From: Nocardioides scoriae | GTDB lineage: Bacteria; Actinomycetota; Actinomycetes; Propionibacteriales; Nocardioidaceae | Length of the DNA: 64,000 bases | Assembly: GCF_900104965.1 (NCBI RefSeq) | Contig: NZ_LT629757.1 | Span: forward strand, 2,914,001-2,978,000 | Direction of reading: 5' to 3' | Shown here: positions 35,572 through 44,447 of the stretch, one piece after another | Layout of the letters: each line of letters starts with the position of its first letter | How positions within the stretch are numbered: position 1 is the stretch's first letter | Program-made: the position numbers and the translations under genes | Notes under the pieces: model-generated | Databases searched by the model: none | Told to the model about the DNA's origin: nothing | The model's input: the letters and a program-made list of their open reading frames with translations, nothing else

Positions 35572-36938
35572 GCACCCACCAGCACGAGGCGGGTGCGCCC
35601 ACCGGGGGGAGATCCGCAGCTTCGCTCGCCGCTCTCCTCGGCGGGGTGCAACCCACTCTCGCCGAGCTGTTGGAGGCCGCGGCCTTGGCCGGCGTGTTCA
35701 CCGCGGGCCAGGGCTCGTCCCAGTCCGCCCATGGCGCCCCGGCCAACAACACGGCCAACAACACGGCCGCCAGCCGGGCTCAGCAGCAGTCCGGGCAACG
35801 GTCCGGACAACAGTTCGGGCAACAGTTCGGGCAGGGGTCTGACGCACCCACCGTGGCGGAGTTCTATGCGCGCGTCGTCACACCGGTCGCGCGAGCCGCC
35901 TCGGGGGCCGAGAAGCGCGGAGGGGGCCTGTTTCGCACCTACGACTCCTACTGGAAGGTGTTGGTGTCGGGGTACCCCTACCAGCGCTGCGGTGTGGCGA
36001 CCCGTAGTGGCGACATCGTCGGCGGCGACCCGGTTCCCCCCGACGAACGGCTCTACGACGGGCTGGGCGACGTCAAACTCACCGACGTCCACTACAGCGA
36101 CCTCGTCAAGTGGTTGGGGTGGTGCCGCGTCCGAGCCGAGCTGGCAGAACACAAAGCGTCCCTGCGCCGCGAACGTCGTGGGCTCACCGTCAGGCATTCC
36201 GATCAGGAGGGCGCCGTCCGCAACGCGGTCGGAGCGATCCGCTACTTCTTCACCCAGGCCGTGCTCGACGGTCAACTCCCTGCCGACAGCGATGTCTCGC
36301 AACGGCTCCGCAAGCCCGGCAAACGGCCCAGCACACGCCGCGCCTTCACGGCCAGCGAGTACGAAGAGCTCTGGCGAGTCGTCAGTAGCGGCGGAGACGA
36401 CCCCGAGCTGGACTCGCTCCTTCTCGAGACGGTGCTGGTGACCGGGGCTCGACGCGAGGGACTGGTCAACCTGAACTGCAACCATCTGGACTACCAGCGC
36501 GTGACGCTGTGGCTCGACGAGAAGAACGGCCGCGTCAGCGAGCAACCCGTCACGACAGACCTGCTGCGACGGCTGTCGGTGTTCGCCGCCTCCAGGTTCT
36601 CTGCCACGGGCACCGACCCAGTGTTCTCCTTCAAGGACGCCATCACGGACCGTCGTCCGCACCGGATCACCGACCGCCGCTTCGACACGCTCCACAAACG
36701 CATCCAGCGTGAACTCGGCTGGGCCGACAGGCTGGGAGTCACCCTGCACTGGGCCAGACACCACGCCATCACCACCGTCGAACGAGTCTCGTCTGAGGCC
36801 GTCGCAGCCAGGTTCGCCCGTCACACCGCGCAGGGGGGTGTGACACGCACGTACGACAAAGCCAGCGGCGAGGAGGTGTGTGCAGTGGTCGGCTGGATGA
36901 CAGGCACCGAACACCCGCTCGCGGGCGGCGGTTGGTAG
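35568..36938 (+). CDS. Tyrosine-type site-specific recombinase
   Basis: 456 residues. The N-terminal 90 residues are low complexity (Asn/Gln/Gly-rich; QQFGQQFGQGSD) and form a linker. Residues 95-250 contain a core-binding-like domain. The catalytic residues are Arg 295/296 in VTGARREGLV, His 394 and Arg 397 in LHWARHHA, His 419 in FARHT and Tyr 429 in GVTRTYDKAS. It is therefore probably active and the candidate integrase of the island, though it lies far from the attachment site at 22.5 kb. Confidence 0.88.
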   Translation: MSTHQHEAGAPTGGRSAASLAALLGGVQPTLAELLEAAALAGVFTAGQGSSQSAHGAPANNTANNTAASRAQQQSGQRSGQQFGQQFGQGSDAPTVAEFYARVVTPVARAASGAEKRGGGLFRTYDSYWKVLVSGYPYQRCGVATRSGDIVGGDPVPPDERLYDGLGDVKLTDVHYSDLVKWLGWCRVRAELAEHKASLRRERRGLTVRHSDQEGAVRNAVGAIRYFFTQAVLDGQLPADSDVSQRLRKPGKRPSTRRAFTASEYEELWRVVSSGGDDPELDSLLLETVLVTGARREGLVNLNCNHLDYQRVTLWLDEKNGRVSEQPVTTDLLRRLSVFAASRFSATGTDPVFSFKDAITDRRPHRITDRRFDTLHKRIQRELGWADRLGVTLHWARHHAITTVERVSSEAVAARFARHTAQGGVTRTYDKASGEEVCAVVGWMTGTEHPLAGGGW

Positions 36939-37043
36939 CCCATCGCCCCTCGCCCACTCCGACGCGGCTGACCACGACCCCTCGTAGGGGTTGCCCCCGG
37001 TTACCGGGTCGGGTTCGTCATCGAAGATGGAGAAGTCAAGCTC

Positions 37044-37414
37044 GTGTCTGCACGGTCCCTGATGTTCGCCGTGTGGGCCAACAACCACGGCGGCGACCCC
37101 GGTGACCCGGTCGCGTCTACGCGCGCGGAGCGGAACCTGGATAGCGAGCGTGTCGAGGCCAAGTGGGAGCGTCTGGCGGCGCGGAGTGCCGCCGAGGTGC
37201 GCACCGAGGACGAGATCGAGGCGAACCTGCTCGACCAGCTCGGGCTTGCCCAGCGACCGTGGCGTCCGGCGGCGCGACCAGGTCCGCGCTGCCGCCGGTC
37301 TATCTGTGTCTCGCCTCCTCGACCGTGGTCAACCTCATCCGGAAGGAGCAGGGCTGGAAGGCAACGTCAGCGCCGGGCGGCGCTCGACCGACAACGAGAC
37401 AAGAGACGACGTGA
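37044..37414 (+). pseudogene. Frameshifted small HTH gene
   Basis: Three frames carry successive coding-like parts. Frame 1 from GTG 37044 gives EAKWERLAARSAAEVRTEDE then EIEANLLDQLGLAQ. Frame 2 (from about 37254) gives RRRDQVRAAAGLSVS. Frame 3 (from about 37310) gives STVVNLIRKEQGWKA and ends at 37414. Joined, they form a plausible protein with an HTH. Two +1 shifts suggest decay or sequencing error; programmed shifting is less likely. The last codons overlap the next gene's GTG (GTGA). Confidence 0.55.
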
Positions 37415-37611
37415 CTCTGTACAACGACCTGGGGCACATGTGCGGCCAGATCAAGCACGCCCCCGAACAGGTGGACCTCGACGCGGTGCGAGCCCTCTTG
37501 CGCCGCAGTCAGCACTACGTCGACAAAGTGCGGGACTCACTCGAGGACGCCACGGTGACGTTGCCTGGGGCCATGGTGGTTCAGCTCATCGACGCCAAGG
37601 ACGACAGCTGA
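37411..37611 (+). CDS. Small helical protein, 66 aa
   Basis: GTG start overlapping the previous stop. The sequence (LYNDLGHMCGQIKHAPEQVD, LRRSQHYVDKVRDSLEDA) is amphipathic, probably a short coiled-coil. Unknown function. Its stop shares a base with the next ATG (TGATG). Confidence 0.58.
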   Translation: MTLYNDLGHMCGQIKHAPEQVDLDAVRALLRRSQHYVDKVRDSLEDATVTLPGAMVVQLIDAKDDS

Positions 37612-37751
37612 TGCCAACCACTGCCCCGGGCCGCTTCGAGGTGCGCACCGCCTCCTCGAGATACCTAATCCACGCCGACTCGCTACGCGAATTCTGCGCC
37701 CGAAGCGAGACGAGCACGGTACTGCGAGTGCATCGAACAGGCCGGCCGTGA
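37611..37751 (+). CDS. Small hypothetical protein, 46 aa
   Basis: Starts MPTTAPGRFEVRTASSRYLI. The stop TGA overlaps the next gene's GTG (GTGA). It is supported mainly by the chain of start/stop overlaps on both sides, which indicates translational coupling within one operon. No family is recognised. Confidence 0.5.
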   Translation: MPTTAPGRFEVRTASSRYLIHADSLREFCARSETSTVLRVHRTGRP

Positions 37752-38173
37752 TCGAGGAGTCGAAACGCGAGACCGGTGGCGTGCGGCGCGTGCGCGCCCG
37801 GATGCTCACCCTCGACGACGTCGCGGAAGAACTCGCCATCAGCCGCGCCCAGGTGTACGCCCTGGTCCGCCGCGGCGATCTACGCGCCGGGAAGATCGGC
37901 GGCGGCGGCGGCCAGTGGCGCGTGGACCGTACCCACCTCGAGGCTTACCTCGAACGCACCTGGGCTGACACCGCCGCATGGGTCCAAGCCCGCCCGCTCA
38001 CCGACGGCGAAGAACCACCCGCAACCGAGAGCGGGCGGGTGAAGATCGTCCTCACGCCTGCGGACCGCGCAAAGGCCCTGCGAGCAGCCGTGCGCGACGA
38101 CAGCAAAGTCCGGGTCTCGCTGACCGGCACGAGACGGGTCGGACCGTCGCCCGAGGTGAGAGGTACCAACTAG
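37748..38173 (+). CDS. Excisionase-family (HTH_17) DNA-binding protein
   Basis: 141 residues. Residues 19-60 (MLTLDDVAEELAISRAQVYA followed by LVRRGDLRAGKIGG) form the MerR-like winged helix of excisionase/SinR-type proteins, followed by QWRVDRTHLEAYLE. The C-terminal tail is basic. In integrative elements such proteins direct excision, and it lies close to the recombinase gene, though in a separate operon. GTG start, coupled to the gene before it. Confidence 0.75.
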   Translation: MIEESKRETGGVRRVRARMLTLDDVAEELAISRAQVYALVRRGDLRAGKIGGGGGQWRVDRTHLEAYLERTWADTAAWVQARPLTDGEEPPATESGRVKIVLTPADRAKALRAAVRDDSKVRVSLTGTRRVGPSPEVRGTN

Positions 38174-38509
38174 TAGCGGTCACTGATCCCCAAGCCCGCG
38201 CGACGGCCGCGGCCCGACTACGCAATAACTCAGAGGCCGTGATGACGACCCCAAGGGTCGCGGTACTTGCCCCGCGTTTGAGCCGAGGCGAGACCGTTGG
38301 CGGCCCCGGCTGCGCCAGCAACCTAGTTGACTCCCAGCAGCCCTCTCGGGGTCCCGGGACCCCCCAGCCGCGCCCATGCCGGACTAGACGGTCAAAAGCG
38401 AGCAGTGTTCGGTATTCTCGCGAACCCCGTGGCCTCCATTCCGGTCACGTCACCCAGGAGCCGGGACCCTGAACAGGGCCCCGGCAACCCCCAGGCAGGA
38501 GCCCCACAC
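38174..38509. other. Gap between island genes and fadD, no gene seen
   Basis: Third-codon-position bias vanishes here. No tRNA or direct repeat of the left-end attachment site (22476-22494) is seen. The fadD promoter must lie in the last 150 bases. Confidence 0.4.
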
Positions 38510-40339
38510 ATGCCGCGGTCGTACACCGACATGACCTTCGTCGAGAATAGGTCGCCGAGCGTGGCCGCGCAGTTCCGGGAGCGGGTCCAGAAGTCTCCCG
38601 AGCGCGAGGCCTACCGCTACCCGGCCGCCGACGGGGAGCCCTGGACCTCGATCACCTGGAAGGAGACCGGCGAGCGCGTCGAGCGCCTCGCCGCCGGGCC
38701 GCTGGCGCTGGGCCTCGAGCCCGAACAGCGGGTAGGCATTGCGTCCAACACCCGGGTGGAGTGGATCTTCGCCGACCTGGCGATCATGTGCGCCGGTGGC
38801 GCCACCACGACCGTCTACCCCTCGACGATGGCCGAGGACGTCGCCTACATCGTCGCCGACTCCGAGTGCAAGGTGGTCTTCGCCGAGGACATCAGCCAGC
38901 TCGACAAGCTCAAGCAGCACCGCACCGAGCTGCCCCACCTCCACAAGGTCGTGCTCTTCGAGGGCGCCGGCGACGGCGACTGGGTGATCAGCCTCGACGA
39001 CCTCGCCACCCTGGGCGAGAAGCACCTCACCGAGAACGCCGACGCAGTCGACCGAGCCGTCAACGCCATCGGCCCCGACCAGCTCGCCACGCTGATCTAC
39101 ACCTCCGGCACCACCGGCCGGCCCAAGGGCGTCCGCCTCAAGCACTCCTCGTGGACCTACCAAGGCGCCGCCATGGAGGCCCACGGCATCCTCAGCGAGG
39201 AGGACCTGCAGTTCCTGTGGCTGCCGATGGCCCACTCCTTCGGCAAGGTGCTGCTCTCCACCCAGCTCGCCTGCGGCTTCGCCACCGCCGTCGACGGCCG
39301 GGTCGAGAAGATCATCGACAACCTCGCCGTCGTCAAGCCGACCTTCATGGGAGCGGCACCCCGCATCTTCGAGAAGGCCCACGGTCGGATCCTGACCATG
39401 CAGGCCGCCGAGGGCGGGGCCAAGGAGAAGATCTTCAACCAGGCCTTCGCCGTCGGGCGCAAGGTCGACGCCCTTCAGCGCGAGGGCAAGTCGGTCCCGC
39501 TGCCGCTCAAGCTGCAGCACGCCCTCTTCGACCGGCTCGTGTTCTCCAAGATCCGCGACCGCTTCGGCGGACGGGTGCGCTTCTTCATCTCCGGTGCCGC
39601 CGCGCTCAACCGCGACATCGCCGAGTGGTTCCACGCCGCGGGCATCCTCATCCTCGAGGGCTACGGCCTCACCGAGACCTCCGCCGGCTCCTTCGTCAAC
39701 CACCCCGACCACTACAAGTTCGGCACCGTCGGCCCCGTCGTTCCCGGCAGCCAGGTTCGCATTGGCGAGAACGACGAGATCCAGATCAAGGGCCCCGGGG
39801 TCATGGACGGCTACCACAACCTGCCCGACCAGACCGCCGAGACGCTCACCGAGGACGGGTGGCTGCGCACCGGCGACAAGGGCAGCCTCGACGACGAGGG
39901 CTACCTCACCATCACCGGCCGCATCAAGGAGCTCTTCAAGACCTCCGGCGGCAAGTACATCGCGCCCCCTGCCATCGAGGCGAAGTTCAAGGCCGTGTGC
40001 CCCTACGCCAGCCAGTTCATGGTCTTCGGCGACGAGCGCAACTACTGCGTCGCGCTCGTGACCCTCGACCCCGACGCGATCGTGGGCTGGGCCGAGGAGA
40101 ACGGCCTGGGCGGCAAGTCCTACAGCGAGATCGTCGCGGACCCCAGGACCGAGCAGATGGTCGACGCCTACGTCGAGGACCTCAACGGCCAGCTCAACCG
40201 CTGGGAGACCATCAAGAAGTTCAAGCTCCTCGACCACGACCTCTCGGTCGAGTCCGGCGAGCTCACGCCCTCAATGAAGGTCAAGCGCAACGTCGTCCAG
40301 ACCAACCACAAGGACCTGATCGACGTCATGTACGTCTAG
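38510..40339 (+). CDS. Long-chain fatty-acid--CoA ligase, FadD15-like
   Basis: 609-residue AMP-forming acyl-CoA synthetase that activates long-chain fatty acids for beta-oxidation or lipid synthesis. The AMP-binding motif is LIYTSGTTGRPKGV, with GYGLTETSAG and GWLRTGDKG further on; the C-terminal lysine region is SVESGELTPSMKVKRN. Start at the ATG at 38510, with CAGGAG eight bases upstream; the frame is open to 38327. The sequence looks like FadD15/AcsL-type actinobacterial enzymes. Codon bias resembles the core genome, so the island may end before it. Confidence 0.92.
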   Translation: MPRSYTDMTFVENRSPSVAAQFRERVQKSPEREAYRYPAADGEPWTSITWKETGERVERLAAGPLALGLEPEQRVGIASNTRVEWIFADLAIMCAGGATTTVYPSTMAEDVAYIVADSECKVVFAEDISQLDKLKQHRTELPHLHKVVLFEGAGDGDWVISLDDLATLGEKHLTENADAVDRAVNAIGPDQLATLIYTSGTTGRPKGVRLKHSSWTYQGAAMEAHGILSEEDLQFLWLPMAHSFGKVLLSTQLACGFATAVDGRVEKIIDNLAVVKPTFMGAAPRIFEKAHGRILTMQAAEGGAKEKIFNQAFAVGRKVDALQREGKSVPLPLKLQHALFDRLVFSKIRDRFGGRVRFFISGAAALNRDIAEWFHAAGILILEGYGLTETSAGSFVNHPDHYKFGTVGPVVPGSQVRIGENDEIQIKGPGVMDGYHNLPDQTAETLTEDGWLRTGDKGSLDDEGYLTITGRIKELFKTSGGKYIAPPAIEAKFKAVCPYASQFMVFGDERNYCVALVTLDPDAIVGWAEENGLGGKSYSEIVADPRTEQMVDAYVEDLNGQLNRWETIKKFKLLDHDLSVESGELTPSMKVKRNVVQTNHKDLIDVMYV

Positions 40340-40357
40340 AGCCCGACGGTGGCACCT

Positions 40358-40406
40358 GGGTGCAGGTGAGTATCGGCTTGCGCAAGGCCGGTCCCCACCT
40401 GCACCC
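40358..40406 (+). terminator. Terminator-like hairpin, 11-bp stem, after fadD
   Basis: GGGTGCAGGTG (40358-40368) pairs with CACCTGCACCC (40396-40406) across a 27-nt loop, 18 bases after the stop. Confidence 0.5.
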
Positions 40407-40510
40407 GGTTGGCGTCCCAGACAGGTGACTTCGCGCCTAGATCTGACGAGACCACGATCGTGAGCAGGCGTTACTGTGGCGTAGCCGACTGCTGCAGTTG
40501 GAGGTGTGCG

Positions 40511-40966
40511 ATGGGACGCAAGGCCGAACGCTTCACCCGGTTCGACGAGGCGCTCTACGAAGCCGCCGCCGTCGAGGGGTCGCGGCAGTCTCGATCGACT
40601 CGGCAGCAGCTCGAGCAGTGGGCACGACTCGGCGCCGCTCTCTCTGCCCAGATGCAGGCGCCGGGTAACCGGGTGCGACTCGGCGGCCTCGAAAGCACGA
40701 TCCCCCAGCGAGACATCACCCGCGACGAGGCGCGCCAGCTCGACGCCGTGACCACAGTTCGTATCGACGACGCCGTTGAACGGGCCGATTTCACTGACGC
40801 ACCTCTCCCAGACTTCACCACAGTCTCGCCCGACCCACACCGAGTCCTGGGCGACCTGGCCGCGCGCGCGCAGATCAGCGCACACGCCCGAGACCGGCTG
40901 CGTGATGCATTAGCCCACCTGGACAACGCCCTCAACGACCAGCAGCCGCCCAAGACCGGCCGATGA
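40511..40966 (+). CDS. ParD-like antitoxin-type protein
   Basis: 151 residues. The N-terminus MGRKAERFTRFDEALYEAAA continues as VEGSRQSRSTRQQLEQWARLG and resembles the ribbon-helix-helix of ParD-like antitoxins (TA_system family). The rest is unrecognised and acidic. GGAGGTG is seven bases before the ATG; upstream in-frame codons are poor. A toxin of the expected ParE type is not adjacent; the nucleotidyltransferase gene 183 bp downstream is the nearest candidate. Confidence 0.6.
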   Translation: MGRKAERFTRFDEALYEAAAVEGSRQSRSTRQQLEQWARLGAALSAQMQAPGNRVRLGGLESTIPQRDITRDEARQLDAVTTVRIDDAVERADFTDAPLPDFTTVSPDPHRVLGDLAARAQISAHARDRLRDALAHLDNALNDQQPPKTGR

Positions 40967-41149
40967 CGCTACCGAACCCTGTCGTCGGTCGAAACGCCGC
41001 CGGAGTTCGACGTCCGCGTCGGACCGATGCGACGCCGGGCGCCCAGGGCTACCGCGCGGCGGATGCGCTGCCCCGCGGTCGTGGGCCGCCACGTGCCCCA
41101 CAGCCTTCACTCAAGTGTCAAACTGCCAGTATTGTGGCACCATTCAGAT

Positions 41150-41812
41150 GTGGACCTGAGTTCGCCGTTGCGGTCGCTGGTTCCCAGCTTGGACTCGGCT
41201 GTGCTCGAGGTCTTGTCGCGCACAGAGTCCGGTCTTGGCCAGTCCAGGATCGCGCGGCTCGCGCCTCGCGGCAGCCGCTCCGGATTGAGCCTCGCCCTGG
41301 ACCGGCTGGTACTACACGGATTGGTCATGGCTGACCCCACCAACCACGGGTTCGTCTACCGGCTGAACCGGGACCACGTGCTCGTCGCCGCAGTTGAGGT
41401 CGCGATGCGTGCCCGCGCGACTGTATTGGAGCGCCTGGCGAGCGCCGTTGAGGCGCTCGTACCGGCGCCGACGCACGTGGCGGTGTTCGGGTCGTTCGCG
41501 CGCGGCGACGGCACTCCGCACAGCGACATCGACGTACTGGTCCTCCTCGAGCCCGGCCACCGCCTCGACGACGCGGCGTGGGTGGAACAGATGCGCCACC
41601 TGGGAGAGCAAGTCCTATCCTGGACCGGCAACCGCGCGGAGATGCTGGTGCTGGAGTCAGAAGCCTTCTCGCTATCAATCCGCACCGGCGAACCCATCAT
41701 CGCCGCGCTCCTGGAGGAGTCAATCCAGCTGCAGGGTCTGCCCCTAGAGGAGCTGGTACGTCGGCAGGCTGCACACACTCCCCCAGACGAGCCCAGGCCG
41801 AGCAGTGAGTAG
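41150..41812 (+). CDS. Winged-helix and nucleotidyltransferase (MNT) fusion
   Basis: 220 residues from GTG 41150 (TTG 41132 also possible). The N-terminal 75 residues form a MarR/ArsR-like winged helix (LEVLSRTESGLGQSRIARLA). Residues 108-133 hold the polymerase-beta motif AVFGSFARGDGTPHSDIDVL, with catalytic Gly-Ser and two Asp residues. MNT proteins act as AMP-adding antitoxins of HEPN partners or as antibiotic-modifying enzymes; no HEPN protein is seen next to it. It may AMPylate a target controlled by its own DNA-binding half. Confidence 0.72.
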   Translation: MDLSSPLRSLVPSLDSAVLEVLSRTESGLGQSRIARLAPRGSRSGLSLALDRLVLHGLVMADPTNHGFVYRLNRDHVLVAAVEVAMRARATVLERLASAVEALVPAPTHVAVFGSFARGDGTPHSDIDVLVLLEPGHRLDDAAWVEQMRHLGEQVLSWTGNRAEMLVLESEAFSLSIRTGEPIIAALLEESIQLQGLPLEELVRRQAAHTPPDEPRPSSE

Positions 41813-41938
41813 TCCGAGGCGTCCTTCGTGTGATCGGCACCAGTGACGAGCAGGCGGTCACGCCCGCTCGTCGACGACGCCGTAAGCCGCGTCGACGTGC
41901 ATGCTTGCGTCTTGGTCGGGAATCCGCACCTTCAGGCC

Positions 41939-42415
41939 ATGGACACTCCCGCACCGCCAATGCACCCCCGCACTTTCACCATCACCTCACGCGAACGCAG
42001 CGACGTCCCAACTCAGCCGCTCCTCGAACTACTCGACGAGGCGGTCGCTCATGACGACACGTGGAACCCCCACGCTAGGCGCATGCTGGCCCTCGCGGTC
42101 AACGCCGGCCCCGCCACCGCGCTCGTGCGTGCCCTCACGAACCGGTCCGCCTGCCTGCTGCCCCTCGTTGTGGCAGAAGGGCTGCTGCCCCCGTTCCTGA
42201 ACCAGGTCGCGGTGGCGCACTCGCGAGGGGTGGACCAGGGCGTGTCGACCGCGGACCTGCTGGGCTCACTCGCCCTGGCCTTCAGGGCGGGCGAGGAAGG
42301 GCTGGTCCACCGTGCGGCCCCAGCTGCTTCGTGCATCAGCCGGGACCCGGTGGTAGCTGTGAAGGCCGCGTACCTACTGACGCGTGAACTCGCCTGTTTC
42401 GGCGCAAGAGCCTGA
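41939..42415 (+). CDS. Hypothetical protein, 158 aa
   Basis: From the ATG at 41939; the frame is open from 41843. Helical and Ala/Leu-rich (LLELLDEAVAHDDTWNPHAR, LVVAEGLLPPFLNQVAVAHS), one cysteine near the end. No domain recognised. It may form a module with the preceding nucleotidyltransferase, but no coupling is visible. Confidence 0.5.
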   Translation: MDTPAPPMHPRTFTITSRERSDVPTQPLLELLDEAVAHDDTWNPHARRMLALAVNAGPATALVRALTNRSACLLPLVVAEGLLPPFLNQVAVAHSRGVDQGVSTADLLGSLALAFRAGEEGLVHRAAPAASCISRDPVVAVKAAYLLTRELACFGARA

Positions 42416-42622
42416 CGCCGGACGGTTGGCCAATCACGGGCTCGCCAAGCAGAACATCTCCGCGAGCGCTGGACCACCGCCAGGGCTGACGAAATTCGAT
42501 GCCCGCCCTGGGGTGCCGCAGCAACGGGTAGGCAGCGTTACCGCGGCTGACCGGCACGTCCCGCGCCCACCCCGCTGCCGGTGACTCATTCCATGAGCTA
42601 CTGCCCTCGAATCCATGCGGGC

Positions 42623-42671
42623 GGTATCATAAATCGAACCGTGAGGGGCCTATGGTCTGTTTTATGTTACC
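42623..42671. promoter_or_regulatory. Inverted operator repeats before hipB
   Basis: GGTATCATAAA (42623-42633) and TTTATGTTACC (42661-42671) are inverted copies differing at one base, 27 bp apart, directly upstream of the hipB TTG start. Paired operators of this kind are typical of HipB autoregulation. Confidence 0.65.
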
Positions 42672-42683
42672 GGGGGGATCCTG

Positions 42684-43016
42684 TTGAAGCGTGAACGCAC
42701 GTACCTTCCCATCACCGTTGCAGCGGTGAACGCGCTCGGCCTGCAGATCGCTGTAGCCCGCCGCGAGCTCGGCTGGACCGCCGCCGAGCTCGCCAGCCGC
42801 CTCGGAGTCACCAAGCAGACGGTCCTGCGCATCGAGAATGGCTCACCCAACACCGCCATCGGTACCGCCCTAGAAGCCGCAGTCCTGTGCGGGATAGCTC
42901 TGTTCGGACCCGACCCGCACGACAGCGCACGAGTTGCCGACCAGGAGAGGGCCCGCCTGGCACTTCTCCCGGCGCGGGTCCGCCTGAACACCCCGGAGCT
43001 CGACAATGACTTCTAG
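42684..43016 (+). CDS. HipB-like antitoxin, XRE-family repressor
   Basis: 110 residues, TTG start with GGGGGG about eight bases upstream. The HTH is at residues 15-55 (NALGLQIAVARRELG, AAELASRLGVTKQTVLRIENG). It overlaps the HipA start by 11 bp and is preceded by inverted repeats. In HipBA systems the HipB dimer binds operators and holds the HipA kinase inactive. Confidence 0.82.
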   Translation: MKRERTYLPITVAAVNALGLQIAVARRELGWTAAELASRLGVTKQTVLRIENGSPNTAIGTALEAAVLCGIALFGPDPHDSARVADQERARLALLPARVRLNTPELDNDF

Positions 43017-44379
43017 AACACCCACCGCCAAGACCCCCAGGGTCCCACCGACATCTGGCGCGCCCTCCGGCGAAACTGCGCCGGCCGCATCCGGCCGTAG
43101 GTCAGCCAAGTCCAGCAGCCAAGACCGGGCGTACGTGTGGGCGTGGTTGCCCGGAGCCACCACCCCGGTGGTGGCGGGGGTCCTGGGTGCTGCTGGTGCT
43201 ATGCTCGATAGCGAGCCCGTGCTCGCGTTTCGCTACGCGGCCAGCTACCTGGCCCGGCGCGACGCGATCTCCCTGTTTCAGCCCGAACTGCCCCTCACCG
43301 ACCAGGTCTTCGACCCCAGGCGCCCCGCCGGCCGCGGCCGCGACCCACTCCCGCTCGCCGGATGCCTGCGTGACGCGGCACCTGACGCCTGGGGTCGCCG
43401 GGTCATCAACCTTCGCCGAGCCGGCAACCCCGACGCCGACTTCGGCGAGATGACCTACCTGTTGTCGTCGGGCAGCAACCGCATCGGTGGGCTCGACTTC
43501 CAGGCCTCCCCCACCAAGTACGTCACCCGCGACGAGGACGCCACCCTTGAGCAACTGCTACAGCTGACCGACCTCGTCGAGGCCGGTCTCCCCGTACCGC
43601 CAACACTGGAGGCCGCCGCGCAGCACGGCACCAGCATCGGCGGCGCCCGACCCAAGGCGCTGTTGACCGACGGCAATCGTCACCTCGTCGCAAAGTTCTC
43701 CTCCACCACCGACACCCGGCCGGTCGTGAAAGCCGAGGCTGTCGCGATGCTGCTCGCCGCCCGGGCCGGCCTCAACGTGGCGCCCGTCGAGGTCCGACGC
43801 GTCGACGGGCGCGACGTGCTCCTGGTCGAACGCTTCGACCGAGTCGCCACCCTCCCGGTCCCTACGCGGCGGCTCATGCTGTCGATGCTCACCGTTCTCG
43901 GCTACACCGCGATGAGCTCGCGCCACGCCAGCTACGCCGAGATCGCCCAGGCTGTCCGTTCCGGCCCATGGACCGACGTGACCGGAACCCTGCTCGAGGT
44001 CTACAAGAGGCTCGTCCTCAACGTCATCGTCGGCAACAACGACGACCACCTGCGCAACCACGCCGCGTTCTGGGACGGTCAGCACCTCACCCTCACCCCG
44101 GCGTACGACATCGCGCCCCAACCGCGCAGCAGCCAGACCTCCACCCAGGCGATCGGCATCACCCGCGACGGCACCCGGTGGAGCCAGCTCGCAACCTGCC
44201 ACCAGGTAGCGCCTGACTTCCTCCTCACCCCCGCCCAAGCGAAGGACATCACCGAGGAGATCGTCGAGCTGGTGCACCGCGACTGGATAGAGGTCGCCGA
44301 CCAGGCCCAGCTCACAACCCCCGAGCGAGACGACCTGTGGCACCGGGAGATCCTCAACCCGTTCATCCACCAGACCTGA
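43006..44379 (+). CDS. HipA-like serine/threonine kinase toxin
   Basis: 457 residues. The glycine-rich SIGGARPKALL is at 210-220, the catalytic loop GNNDDHLRNHA at 343-353, and the metal/activation motif PAYDIAP at 365-371. HipA kinases phosphorylate glutamyl-tRNA synthetase (or other tRNA synthetases) and produce persistence. A 40-residue Ser/Thr/Pro-rich N-terminal extension is longer than in E. coli HipA. The substrate of this homologue is unknown. Confidence 0.85.
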   Translation: MTSRTPTAKTPRVPPTSGAPSGETAPAASGRRSAKSSSQDRAYVWAWLPGATTPVVAGVLGAAGAMLDSEPVLAFRYAASYLARRDAISLFQPELPLTDQVFDPRRPAGRGRDPLPLAGCLRDAAPDAWGRRVINLRRAGNPDADFGEMTYLLSSGSNRIGGLDFQASPTKYVTRDEDATLEQLLQLTDLVEAGLPVPPTLEAAAQHGTSIGGARPKALLTDGNRHLVAKFSSTTDTRPVVKAEAVAMLLAARAGLNVAPVEVRRVDGRDVLLVERFDRVATLPVPTRRLMLSMLTVLGYTAMSSRHASYAEIAQAVRSGPWTDVTGTLLEVYKRLVLNVIVGNNDDHLRNHAAFWDGQHLTLTPAYDIAPQPRSSQTSTQAIGITRDGTRWSQLATCHQVAPDFLLTPAQAKDITEEIVELVHRDWIEVADQAQLTTPERDDLWHREILNPFIHQT

Positions 44380-44447
44380 GCCCCAGGCGGCATGTGCCCG
44401 CACCTGAGCAGCTCGGTTCACAGCGTCCGAGCCCTTGGCCAGTTCGA

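Noticed and set aside
35740-35840. Short tandem repeats (AACAACACGGCC twice, CAGTTCGGGCAA-like units)
   Set aside because: They encode the low-complexity linker of the recombinase; not an independent repeat element.
38174-38509. Right attachment site of the island next to fadD
   Set aside because: No copy of the tRNA-Leu 19-mer or any direct repeat of the left junction was found here.
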